Part shown: positions 10,166 to 22,927 of the stretch, piece after piece
How the letters are laid out: each line of letters begins with the position of its first letter
Numbering within the stretch: the stretch's first letter is position 1
Assembly (NCBI RefSeq): GCF_002443255.2
Contig: NW_019211454.1
Coordinates: 63,666,179 to 63,730,178, forward strand
Length of the DNA: 64,000 bases
DNA from: Varroa destructor
Taxonomy: Eukaryota > Arthropoda > Arachnida > Mesostigmata > Varroidae
Reading direction: 5' to 3'
Translations under genes and position numbers: made by a program
Notes under the pieces: model-generated
The model's input: only the letters and a program-made list of their open reading frames with translations
The model's database searches: none
What the model was told of the DNA's origin: nothing

Positions 10166-12351
10166 ACGCGTTTCTCTTTGGCGCAAATTTACGTCGTTTT
10201 TTTATATTTCATCAAGTTGGCCAGTATAATTGGCCAGACGTAGAACGAAAGAGGTCATAAATATGTGCATGTTTCTTTATGCCGAATCTGAATTAGTGAT
10301 ATAGGTTATAGTCCAGATCTACGGACAAACCAAATGTTGGCTTAATTTGTGTCTTCCCGATATCCGTGCTGTATATGAGCGGTTAGCTCTCCATGCCCTG
10401 AAGCACATGCCTATTTATTGTTGAGCTTCTTACTTCTGACCGTAAACCGTATATTTTCATATGTTATTAGCAGTAGTAGTCACTAGGAGACAGATTCTTT
10501 CACGTTCGTAATTTAAGGGACGAGATATTTAGGCAGCACGTGTGTGCTCACCGTAAGTATGAGTGACTGCATGAAATTGCGCATGGCCTATTATACATAT
10601 AATAAGAGATTTAGTATATATTGCTTTAATGCGATTATACATATTATGGGTTATACGTACGATGGGGATTAGGATGTAGAAGTGAGTGCCGGTTATAAAA
10701 TCGCTGTTATTCAATTCTAAGCCAGTCTTGTCGATAATGAATGATATGATCCTTATGCACAGAGCCGACATTCATTTCATGTCGGGTTCATTCAGATGGC
10801 GAACGTATCCGGACGTTGCATAGGCGTGCTCTCTGAATATGAAAGAGAAATAAGGTCTGTATCTGAATGTACTTCATGTGAACTTTGTCGTGAAGTCTAC
10901 TGCAGAGATAATGTATGATCTTCACCACAACGTCCACCTTAAGAGATCTTATAGAAGTGATTTTCGTCCTTCAAGGTTATCGACAATAAGATGTCGTGTG
11001 ACATACAGCTTCTGCTTCAGCAGTTTAAGATACTTTACGTAAAGCAACTTTATGAGCGCCTTACTGTACCTAGTCCCTAATGTAGTTTCTGTTCAGGCGT
11101 ACGAAAATGCGTCGGTCGCATTTATCTCTGTGTCGAATTTATATGAAACCGCTACGTGTTAAAAAGTAAATTTTAAAAGCGATTTGACTGCTCCACAACA
11201 ACTAAAAGTATCACTGACATCTGAAGTTGATCGGTAGGGAGTTATCGTTAAATTCTATACTGTGTATAGCGCCTGCCCCTTAATACCTGGTGAAAATAAT
11301 CTGAAAAAAAACTAACGCGGAATCTTTATGAAAGACTACTCTTGTTAAATCCTTTCAGTGTAACTTCCTTTGAACATGAGTTTCCTTAGCAGTCCATATT
11401 TCTTTAGTATTCCACGTTTCTCTTACTGATCAATAGGCGTGTATAGCACATCATATAATGTAAAGCCTTCATTTTCTAATCGAAGTTAGGTGTCTTCTTA
11501 TGAGATAGAGGCAATTCAAGCCGATGCCGACCCACAACTCTAAGACAAGAAGATTGAGAAGGTCAGCCGCGTTTTGAGAGTTTAACAAACGTATCTGTCT
11601 TAAAGTTAAAAGGAATGGCACATAGGGATTTTATAGATAGATGTACTAGCGCTGATTCATTCTAGGCTTCACTAAGCTTGGCACATTTGAAAGGAAGACT
11701 TTGGAATGGAAGGAGCCTTTAAGACAGTTTTATTGTCTTCAAACGAAAGGCGCTTAGATTCCAGTTCCCTAACTGGCAGTGTAGTAAGCTAGCTACCCTG
11801 GCTATGGGTTGTTGTCTTTTCCACCAGGTTCCGCTCATGGTTGGCGCAGCCAAAACACCTTGATAAAGAAGGGAGAGGTGTTCACTTCCTGCGGTAGAAG
11901 GTGAACGGCCTACAGTTCGGAGCTTAGAGGTGGCATAGCTTACAGCTTAGCGGTAGCTGTTCGTCTTTTTATGGACGATCCTGTTGCCACTGCGATGTGC
12001 CAGTGGAGTCAACTGACTATCTTATTCCTCTGTGCCATCTCGTCCGTGCTCCCCACTTTCCCGTATTGCATCCCCAGCTAAAATAGAAAGAACCGCTTTT
12101 GGCGGTAATTGAGCCCCGAGGCAAATGGTTCCAGCAAAGCGGCGTCAGAACCGCGAGCCAGAACAACGCCGTTTGGATTACCAAAAGCTGGCCCCTTTTC
12201 TTTTTACCCTGTTCGCTCTCCTGCGCGATCTCCGCCAGTTAGTCTCCGTTCAGCGTTTTTTTTCGTTCCTTCTTTGCCCCTGTCGCCGCCGCCGGCGCTG
12301 CCACAACGGACTCCTGAAATAACAAATGAAAAGTATAACAACAACAGTAGG

Positions 12352-12359
12352 TGACGTCA
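12352..12359. promoter_or_regulatory. Perfect cAMP-response-element palindrome
   Basis: TGACGTCA within the 10-bp palindrome GTGACGTCAC, in a GC-richer segment with no supported gene. In animals this is the CREB/ATF site. Binding here is an inference. Confidence 0.35.
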
Positions 12360-13881
12360 CGGAGTGCCAAAAGAACTGTAGTGATGAGGCTACTACAGCC
12401 ACTGACTCTATCGCCGCGCCCGCTGCTCGCTACTCTGCCCGTCGAAATACCGCTCCAAACCGCTGCCGCTTCCATTCTGAGTTCGAGGCGTCGATGGCGG
12501 AGCTGCTTTTTTGAAAGAGACTACAACATCGTTGGCCACTTTGAGTTCTTCGGTTATGCCCTCTTTCCAATTTCATACCTCAACATCTTGTTTCATCCTT
12601 TCTCGAGCCCTCTACTTGGCAGATTTAATTTGATCTCGCTTGGCGTTTGGGCCTAACACAGTTAGTAGGTTCGCTGTTCGGCTGTTCCCATCGCATAGTC
12701 AGATGACAAGCAGTCCATTTGCCCGCTCTTGATCCTGCTGTTGCTGCACCGAAACAGACGCCACTTTTGCCCCCGGTTGTTGCTATCGCTTCCCTCCGTT
12801 GAACCTGTGACATCTGCGACATTGGCCGACCGCTTCGGCAGCTGATTGACTGGCCACTTTTCCGCTAATCCAATGGAGCAGCTCTGAACTTTGAACTTCA
12901 ACCGCATTTAGGATGAACAATAGTAGGGGCGCGGCTAACGGCTCAGAAAGACGCTGCTGGGATTTCTCGGACTATTTGATTCCTGACCAAACAAAAGGAT
13001 AGAATGAAAAAATACCACGACCAACGTTGAGAAACATAAGTAAAAAGCCAATTTTCTACAACGGCGACCTTCGTAAATCCACCAGACAGCATAACGATTT
13101 TGTTCGACTTGGAGTCCTTGCTTGGAGTCCAAATGCTCTCCCGGTATTTTGATAGAAAAGGAAAAGAGAACCAGACGGCGCAGAATCGGCAAGAGGACAG
13201 ACAGGAATGGAAGGGAAGCTTATTTTGTCGCCAGTTTGTTGATTTTCTCTTTCGTTACATTGGGGAGACCCTCACTGCCACTCATGGGCCCAACGCCAAC
13301 AATGCATAAACAAAGGCATTAATATCCATTTCAACGGATGATGCTGGAATTAGCGACACACTCAATTTTGATAACCCCATCGTTGGCACGCTTTTACATT
13401 TACCCATACGCCTTAATCGGCAAGAGAATGAATATACAATATATAAGTTTCATATTGAGATGAATGTCTTACCTCAGTAACGTTTCGTTGAAACAGAGCT
13501 TTGCTAAGGTCAAACAAATGTTATGTTGTGAATTACCAGTACATATTTGCTGTTTCAAGAAAAAAACATCAGTATTTAACGCTATACTACGATGATATGC
13601 GATATCATCTACTCCAAGTTTGGCCTATAATCGATTTTTCTAGAGTCTCATTTAATATGGATAAATTAAGCTGATATAAAAGAGCCTTTTGTTGTTAAAC
13701 TGTATTTCGTTCAGAATAGTACTCTACTTTTTTTTCATTCCTTTACAACAATTTCACGCATCATGAGGCGTTCCACCGTTATCAAGCGAATAGTTTGATG
13801 TGTGTTAAACGCGTCATCATTCATTAACTTCTATAATATTTGATTTCTCTCAAAAGCTACGAAGTAATATTTTCTCACGCG

Positions 13882-13899
13882 AAAAAAAAAAAAAAAAAA
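13882..13899. repeat. A18 homopolymer
   Basis: A run of 18 A. No retroelement body or target-site duplication was recognised beside it. Confidence 0.9.
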
Positions 13900-16800
13900 G
13901 GAAAAGACCGACTTTAAGGAGAAGTGATACATATCAGCCCCCAGCTATATGCTTTAGTCTCAACATAACGCTCGCGCTATTAAAAATAGCAAGTCATTAT
14001 AACATCCAACAGAAGTGCTATGACGCCGGAGCAGACCAGCATCATTGGGCTGGTAAATGAGACATTTCCAGTATCATCGACAACAACGAATACGATAGTC
14101 ATACGATTTTTTTTACATACTCTTCATACTTAATGGTACCCGTAATAGTAAAGGACTTCCACGAAATGAAAGTTCAGATTTTCGTTTGAAAATTTTAAAC
14201 AGAACTTTGCTGGAGCGGACATGAAGCTGAAAAAAACAAGATATTTATGCTGACTTAAATTGCAGGTAATGCACAGCAAAAGCATCGCTTTTTCAATGAG
14301 GTCCAGTTAGTACCGTAGGCTTTATTTATTGCACTCCAACAATTAGAGTATGCAGTACCCTCTGCGCCGAAAATGGTACTAAATCACGGACCTATTTCAT
14401 CTAAAAATTATTTATATAATTATTATATCTGGAGGTAAGCTTCGTGTTATCATGTAAGCTAATGTCATGCACTACTTAATCTAGACAAAGGCATGTGTCA
14501 TCACCCGCATGAGCTCTTATTTAGTTAAAGTTCTGTTTAGTGCAGCGAGAAGGTGGCAACGTTGGAAAGATGTTGCGAGGCGTTGTCAAATCTTACGTAG
14601 CACTAGCTCCTTCAATAGTTTTTTGTTAAATTCTATTTACTTCAGGATATCAGTTTCGGGCCCAGTAATGTTGGTGTCTGCTTCCTTTTCGTCCATCGCC
14701 ATACCCACCAGAAGCCACACACATCATACGGCTGACACACGGGCACGTCTCTAAACCAAGTTACCTTCTCAGCCAAATCCAGAAAATGACTAGCTTTGAA
14801 AACGTTTACCGTTTCGTTGGGGGGCTCCGGCCGAACTTTAGAAACACATCCACGATACAGACGACGAGGCTAAGGATGAAAAGGCAGCAAAGCTTTAATT
14901 TTGCCCCTTCGGACCAGACGACGGACGCAGCGGGTGACCGGGCGGGAAATTCGCTTGATGGCGAAATAACTTTATTGAATCCAAAGAAGCAGCCCTAGCT
15001 GACTTGGACGCACGGTTACGCTTGACGCAGACAAGTCCCGGAAACGATTTTAGTGCTCGCCTTCGTTCTCCACCCCTGCTTTACAGGATCCCTGCACTAG
15101 GGTTTGCTCACAGGGCATTCCCACGAAATCTCCTAAGTCTAGCGTCCCCTCATCCTTGAACCGCCAGGAGAATTCGCCTGATCACACATACTACTACGTT
15201 CAGCTGTTCGCCGAGATGGTGACGGTTTAGCATTTGGACGTAAGACGTATGGGCAATATTAAAACCAACCCATAGTTTTCTTCCAACGAAGCCCGTCTCT
15301 ACGCAGTAATCCTGGGGCAGTGTTGTGTTCAACAACATAAAACCTTCTTGCGGGTGGGACTCGCAAGTATTTTTTTGGTTCTCACAACCTCAATGTTTGT
15401 TCATTAGCAGGCACAACGAGCTGCGGGTAGATGAGATGAAAGATCCAGTAGAATGTTGCTTGGTTATAGCAAGGCTAGTGGGGCTCCCTTATAGACGGTA
15501 AAAGTTATATCACCAACATTGGGTGAAAGAGGCTAGTAGTAAGGCAACAGGGAGATCGGGGAGAAGGACGAGGAGGGACGGGGCCGTATTGAGGGCATCA
15601 AGGAATGAAATCAAGGAGAAGCGCAGAGCTTCATTGGCTAGAAATTGGGTGCCCGTCTGTTGCACCAGTAGCAGTAGTAAAGGCGACGGTGGTCGGTAGT
15701 AGAGGCAGTGAGAGAGGGACAGACGCCGGCATTTCAGCCAACGAGTCGCATGGTTGGCTTCAGTTATTAAACGAGATGCGGGCTGGAGTGATGTCTTTTT
15801 AAATTGAAATCGCCACCCGTTCACCAGCGAGGTATAGCAAGAAACCCAGCTACCCCAGCTCGAAACAACCGGAATTTGCGTTCTGCTTTGCCACCTGTAA
15901 GTGGAATCATTCGACTACAAGTATTATCTTTGAAAAAAGGCGTTACTATCTGACGTCTGGTGGTGTCGAGCCGTGGAACAGAACAATCTAGAACAGAAAT
16001 GTGACAACATTGTGTTGGCTATCTGTATGTAGGAGTATGTGCCCAATCCTTCAAACATTTCCGTTGACAATGTTAGCTTTTCAAATCTTTTGTTGTTGGT
16101 ATTGTAAATGAACTTAGCTATTTAGGATCGCTAGATGGGTACATTCGCCAATTGCCAGAAAGATGCAATTTCTTTGGCTAGTAGATCAACTCCCGATAGT
16201 ATTTATTGAAAAAAAACAACCACCTTATTTGGCTTGTCTAGTACGCGTTGTTGGCGAGATTTTAAGCAGCGATCCCCCCCGGGTCTCTTTTGTCCAGAAG
16301 GTTGATCGTTCAAGCCACCGCGTCGACAAATGACATTTGTCTGTGGGTTCTAACTATTAAGACCTGAGAAAAAAAGCTAAGGTAATTCCAACATATTGAA
16401 AATTTTTCGGTCCGTATTATCATCTTCATATTATTGATTCATAGGAGTTTAGTAGACGTGAAAGTTTCAATAATAAGCGCGATTTTTCGGCCAGATCAGA
16501 GTCAGAGACTATCAGGGTCTAATATGTTTGGTGAAATACCTTAACGTATCTTCAGCATAAGCAGACTAAAGAAATGGTTTTTTAAGTTTTTCGTAAAAAC
16601 CGTTTTGATGTACCTGGCCTCTATATATGCCAGAATATTTATCGTAGCAAAATTTTCTCATTTCTTAAATGGTTCTTGAAGATGACGCCGAAATAGCATT
16701 GTCAATACGTCTGTATTTTAAAAAGTACAGACTAGGTTTAAAAAAAAAATGTTACAATCATCTACACCTCTAATGATGAGCTTCAAAGTACAGAATTCTA

Positions 16801-18951
16801 AAAATCGGGAGGATATCTTTACGGATCGAGCTCTAAGAAATCAAACCAAGTTCCTGCATGTATTGGTTTTAATACTTTAAGGGATATACAAATAAGTTAC
16901 TCCTTGTGACTGAAATAGCTACAATCGGAATATATGAAAATCTACCAAAACCAGACAAACCATTTAGGCGTACAGGAGAGTTCTTCTGAACGCTCCTGAG
17001 ACAACGTCTCCTTCTATCATGATACGTGTTTGTTGAGAGGAATAGCGTTATAATGTTATGACAACGTGCTGCCAGCAAGAGTACGGGCTATCTTCAATTT
17101 ACGATGATTATTATTTTTATCATTGTGAAATCCCATTCCGTGACTTCATATATATTTAGGGTTGCTGTCGCTTCAGCAAGCGGAGAAGTCGAAAGAACCA
17201 AAAGATGAGTCCACGGCATCGTCGTATGTCGTCCAACACTATCTGTAACATTTAACATTGCGGCGGCCGCCATCGCTGTCCTCGCCGACATTTCGCTTGT
17301 ACGTTGTAGGCCTGAAGGTCTATAGCGATGGTGGAGTGAGCTTGTCGCTTCTTTCTTTCTTGCGATTCTTCCCTACTTTGTTGTATGCCCGCTGTCCATC
17401 GTTTTCGCAGGCCTTCGTAGACACCGAGGGTGCGTGCCTTGACTCATAACGACAAGCTCGCCCAGCGAACTGCCTCCGAGCTTAAAGTCTTCTACTAGCT
17501 TCTCGGTTTGGATTCGAGGCTCTAGCTAAACAAGATAGGGGCTGCCTGCGAACAGCATACGTAGGCCACGCCGACGTTGGAAGGAGCTAACCGAGCTCGA
17601 TTCTAGGATTATCTTTACGTAGTTGATGTCGCAGTCAATGAAATGAGGGGTCTTCCTGTGGTCATTTGCCTGTGGTGGGCGTGAACGTGAGATGAAGATG
17701 AGCATGAGAACCCCGAACGAGAACAACCACGAAAAAAAAATAGTTTTCCTATCTTTCGTGGAGGACGCAAGGGAAACGAACTTAAGGAGCCATAAGGAAA
17801 CGAGAATAGTATAAAACCAGTACATGCTACAGGACGGAAAAATGTTGGGCATGAAGATATTACTGAGAGGGCTTTTGAGGGACAAGAGCTACACAGGAAC
17901 AGGCGACGACGAGTCGGCGCGGAGAAGAGGCGGCATAGATTCGTTGCGAAAACGACGAACGGCTGATCAACGAGCCGGTCAATTTTTAGCTGCCGGACGC
18001 CAGTCGGTCGGAGCCAAGCCGTCGCTTATGCCGAGCACGATCGAGCCTAATATGGCAGCAGCCAACAGCATCGCTACCTTCTCTGAATGGGAAAAATGTT
18101 GAGATACCATTGTCTAGGCTTCAGTTTTAGTGAACATCATGTAGTCAACCAGGCCCCGCTCAGTCAGTGGTTTGGTAACCGCTGGTCCTGTCGTTGTAGG
18201 TTGACCGTTGCAAGATAACGAAGAAAATTTTGTCACATACCGTTGATACTCGTGTAAAAGGGAATGCGGCGGGGACAAAAAATAAGGGCCATCGAGGCAA
18301 CCTCGAATGTGTCACCACAGACAATTTAGACAGAGGCTGCCTGCTAACCAGCCTTTAGTAACAACGAAAGTGTGGGGTGACGCGAAACTACACGTTGATG
18401 ATACGGGAGGCATTGAATTCAGATGGCGCGTCCCGTCTAACCTATCGTCGTCAACTCGTTTATGTTGTCAGCGATTCAGTATTTTTTAGCCAGCGTGAAA
18501 AAAGACCTCTACATAGATAAGACAATAAAATTGTTGCACGAAGCTATAGAGTAATAAAATTACGCTATGAATTGAATGCCGGTGAGGTAAATAGTGGAAG
18601 ATGGTTATTTTGCTAAAAATGGCACGGGATCATGATAAGCGACGAACAAACCAAATCGCAGTAGTGCCTGTCAAATTCTATTTTGCATTACGTTGATCGA
18701 TATACCTACATAACTGTATCTGATATAATATAGGCCAAATATAATATGTTTTATGGTGTTACTTTACTCTACTACGCTACCCTGATGCAGTGACTAAACT
18801 ATTCATCAACGTTTGCTGGCAGCTATTTCGGAAACGATCTTGGGAGGCTGTGAAGAAGACTGCGGCGCATACTGATATCATGTATTATGTTTGTTCTTAC
18901 AGGTAATAACTGAATAGATGTTTCGAGTCTTACTACACAAATTGAAGGATG

Positions 18952-18966
18952 TATATATATATATAT
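18952..18966. repeat. (TA)n microsatellite
   Basis: Fifteen bases of alternating T and A. Confidence 0.9.
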
Positions 18967-20581
18967 TCTTTAATTCAAACGTGCCAGCCTACGATCCTGG
19001 TAGCGCACGTAAAGTGGACGTTAGATATTGGGCGTAAACACAATACTTGTTTTAAAAAGCTAGCCATCTGATGCAATGTCAACTTGGAGTATTTAAAGTT
19101 TATAGATTATTACGTGCGCTCACGACACGGCGATTAGAGAACAATTGCTTTAAAGCAGGCTGAGCCAGTATTGTAGAATTAGTCACATTTATAGCGGTGG
19201 TTCATGCTTATGAGCAGCTAGATCAAACTTAAACTAATCGACTTAGGAAGTAACTAGTCAGTTAAAAGTACAAAAGAACTAACATAAAACAAAAAAGACA
19301 GAGTGTCAGGGCATTGAAAGCCAAATCTGTCACCATTATCCAATCGGCACTTGTTGCTAATGGCCGCATCTATTGTAGCGTCTAAGTCTAAAAGGAAAAT
19401 CTTTAATTGCTTTTCCACAGTTTAAAGAAAAGAAACAAAATGCATCATGTTTGTCCGAGATTGTACACAACCTTTTGTTCCCATTCTTCATTCAGTTTCA
19501 TAACAATCTTGTAGCCTTGCCAATTTTCCATATGCTTTACCAGTGCCTCCAACCTCAAAAAACAGAAACCTAATCACTCAGCATTGATTTTTAGCGCTAA
19601 ACGATATAGTCATGACGTTCTCGTGACATTTAGTTGGTGTATATAGTTGTGAGTAGTCGAAGACCAGGTATATAATTTCCAGGAAGTCTGTCAGTGGCGC
19701 ATAGTTTAAAAGTAACTAAAATGATCCGCCCTGCTAAATAGCTGCGCAAGCCAATGTACAACCTGCAATGAAAATATATGCACGCACACACAAGTGCTGA
19801 TGCTAGTGGACCATAGTTACCGTATGCACATGTCAACAATAAAACGTTTCGAGTAGGCACGCAGATTCCTACAGAACAACAAGGGAATAATAGAAACGGT
19901 GTGTCTCGTTAAGGTGTTTCTGGCAATAGGTTTATGGGTTTGCTGCTGTATTTATACTAATTTATTAATTATTACATACGGCACCCCTCTACCTCTAAGT
20001 TCCTCCTATCTTGTCCAATGATCTTCAATCAAAGAGTATTGTGGGCGGGCTAATACGTGCACAACAACCGTCATTTGGCTCCATATGTCGGATGTCCTGT
20101 TGTTATCTTGTTATTTATTTTCTTCCTACATGAACGACCGCCCGGGACCGGGACAGATCACTAGACCAGCTAACCACAGACATCTGTGTCTTCGTACTGT
20201 TCTATCGTGCCTTGTGCATGAACGGTGCAGTACCCGGAAACCGCTAGCATATAGCACCAGCTATTTCAGGTCGACCCAACCTGACCGCCCTCGGCTACCA
20301 TTTAGTCCAGCTTAGCCTGCCCTTTATTAGTTCCTGTTCGTCCATTCCATAAAAAGCAACTGGCTGAGCCAAAACCAATTCATCTTTATAACTTCCTTTC
20401 ATTGAGTTAGTTAGCTCACATCAATTGCAGAAACCCGTATTAAAGCTTTGGAAATGAGTGAGTAGAAAGAAGACGACAAGTCCGCAGATAGGATACAACG
20501 AAGACGTATTTATTTGATGTCGACCAGTTTAATGACCAACCATACCACAACGGTTAAGGATTAAGTAGCACATGTACACTG

Positions 20582-20595
20582 ATGTATCGATACAT
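20582..20595. repeat. Perfect 14-bp palindrome
   Basis: ATGTATCGATACAT, flanked by a looser inverted repeat (CATGTACACTGATG against CATCATGTACAGTG). Confidence 0.6.
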
Positions 20596-20780
20596 ACATC
20601 ATGTACAGTGCGTATGTGTAGACCTATACAGTATCGCATACATACCCTTTTGCTTCGTTTTTCTTTGCTACTTATATTGCTATTGCAGTGGGCAATTTAT
20701 GGTTGAAGTGTGTATGATACGATGAACGTGGACGAAGTCAATGTGACTCACCCTTCGGTAAGTAACTAGAAGCTTCTTTC

Positions 20781-21184
20781 TCATTTTTCTCGCCCCGGCC
20801 AAAGTGTGGCCGCTATGACCCTGCGTGTCTGGGCTTTATTGATATTCAAATGACGCTGCTGGAGGAGCATCAAGCTGCTGCAGAATCACCGCTAGCTCGT
20901 TAGAGGCAGGAACTTGCTCACCTTTTTCTGAGTACGCTTTCCCCGCCGCAGTACCAGGGGTCAGAGCCCGATCTGCTCGTTCTTAGGCCCCGGGACCCGG
21001 ATCTTTCGCTCTCACTGCATCTGAATGAAAATGCGAAACCGCTAAGGCAGTGGCTTTAGTGGCGATATACTGCCATCGGCCATCGACTCGCATTGCTCCA
21101 GGTGAACATACACACCTGTACAAAAGCTGAATGATAGTAAGACAAGGAAGCACAACCTTCGTGGAAGCGGCGTCCTTCCACCAT
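20781..21184 (-). CDS. Candidate three-exon small gene (88 residues)
   Basis: ATG in an ideal context (GCTACCATGG) at 21184 starts MVEGRRFHEGC. The middle exon 20922-21020 (acceptor TTTTCATTCAG, donor AAAAG|GTGAGC) and terminal exon 20781-20877 (acceptor GATTCTGCAG) are in matching phase 2 and end at TGA with LLQQRHLNINK in the last exon. The last intron is 44 bases. The first junction needs a weak donor GT|GTGTAT. The segment is GC-rich, where chance open frames are common. Confidence 0.2.
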
Positions 21185-21296
21185 GGTAGCAGTTCATAGG
21201 CGGCCGTACACGACTATCACAGTGCTAGTAACGGCAAACACAGTACATGGCATGCGTGATGCATGTGAGCCTGTATATAGCATATTAATGTGTCAC

Positions 21297-21315
21297 ATAT
21301 ATATATATATATATA
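21297..21315. repeat. (AT)n microsatellite
   Basis: Nineteen bases of alternating A and T, just upstream of the candidate small gene at 20781-21184. Confidence 0.9.
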
Positions 21316-22845
21316 CAATTACCTATTAACGGAACTACGTTTTACATGCGGTTTTGCCGTCAGGCATTCCACCGGACGGCTGGCTCCCACACGTAGCAAA
21401 TTGTGTCTACGCCCGAATTCAATCCTAAAATTGGCAGACAAATAGGTTACGCACTACGCTATGACAGGGACCTATGAATCCCTATTCGAAAGCGTCTTCT
21501 ATCTGATCATACGTAGCATGTTTCCGAAAAATGTGTTCGACATAAATTGTGATGTAGTACACACTCAGGACTTTTCAATGTTGAGAAACTTTCGAGGTAG
21601 GCGGTATACGCTTTAATGATGCTCGTCGTAAAATTAATCCGTGCATTAGTTGTTTGGACGAATCGTTTAGAAAAACAAGTTTCACGGTTATGATCTAATG
21701 GCCTTATTAGCGAGCAACAACGCTATAGTGATAGTTATATTTTTACGTGATGAAATGCAGATGCTAAGCTATAGTAAAGGCGCGCAATATAACACTAGTG
21801 TAAAATTTATAAACCCCGCTCATATGTTCATTTCCCTGAAAATTGCTTTAGTTTTTTGAAGTTACTGCAAAGTAATGATCAAGAACTCGCTAAAAATAAC
21901 CGCAATGCGGAAAAAATTATGACGCGCCGAGGTTTCTGCCAACAGTAATGAATAGTAAAACATCATTAGTATTAATAATTATACATAGATTATATTAGTA
22001 ACTGTGATATTTATATACTGTATGTTAATAGCAATAGTTTTTGCGCAGATTTATTGTTATTTATATTTCGCACACTGTCAGTTTTCTTCTAACGGTGCTC
22101 TTTTGCAGAGAAGACAGGGGGGAAGACTAATCTTAAGTTTCCAGTTTCTAATACGGTTAGAGTTTGGTTAGATTCCACGACAAAATGAACGTTTCTGTAT
22201 TTTTAAAGTCGAACCTTCACTGTTAGAAATTGAACACGTATTGGGCGGCTACAGTGAACATCAATGTACGAATCATATGAGCTGTACATAGACAAGCGCT
22301 TGTATCTGTTTATCCTGTGCTTTTTCTTCGTAGTCAGAAGGACATCATGGCCCTTGAACTGGGAACCAAATGGGGCTGTATCACGTCGTATGTCGAACGT
22401 TAAGAGAAACTGCAAGAAAGACCTAGTAAAAAAAATTCCCAATTATATTTAACACAAAAAACAATCGGTGACATAATTTGATATTGGTGATATAAAATTA
22501 TATAAAAACACTAATCCTGAGTTTGTCGAAAAAACAATAAAAATATATGCAGGCCTTTTTTGGGTGGAAAATTTTCACAGTTGTAAAATTTCGAGATCTA
22601 AGCTAGTCCATAGATTATTTGAATTTTAATATTAGCCCATAAAGCAATCACGTTTGCCGTTAATATTGCTGCATTTTGCTGATGTCGTAGATATGATCTT
22701 GTCCCCGTCGTACATGCATTGATGTTGAAAGACTTTTACCCTTAAAAAAAATCATCTGCGTCAAAAGCCTGATGTCTCCCTAGTAGTTTACAGTAACGAA
22801 TCGAAAATTAAATCAAATGCCGTGAAATTCAGTGGCACTTACCTC

Positions 22846-22927
22846 TGTAAAATTCTCCTCCGCTTTTGGGGCTCAATTGCTTTTGACTTACTAAAAGACC
22901 AAGAATTGACAAGTCTCGAACCGACAT
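22846..22927 (-). CDS. Candidate initial exon of a minus-strand gene
   Basis: ATG at 22927 begins MSVRDLSILGLLVSQKQLSP and the frame runs to a near-consensus donor AGAG|GTAAGT in phase 1. A plausible later exon near 22203-22418 follows TCTTTCTTGCAG and reads TFDIRRDTAPFGSQFKGHD, but it enters in phase 0, so any link needs an unseen exon. Confidence 0.2.

Larger units (their letters stand above)
9691..20780. other. 11 kb without a supported gene
   Basis: AT-rich flank to about 11.8 kb, GC-richer patches at about 11.8-13.3, 14.8-15.9 and 17.2-18.5 kb, and AT-rich sequence between. The patches have many short overlapping frames on both strands, as expected from composition. They could be promoters, UTRs or exons of genes reaching outside the window. 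Confidence 0.45.

Noticed and set aside
12109..13322. Numerous short frames on both strands
   Set aside because: They overlap each other in all frames in a GC-richer patch, rich in Arg, Ser and Pro, as expected from base composition.
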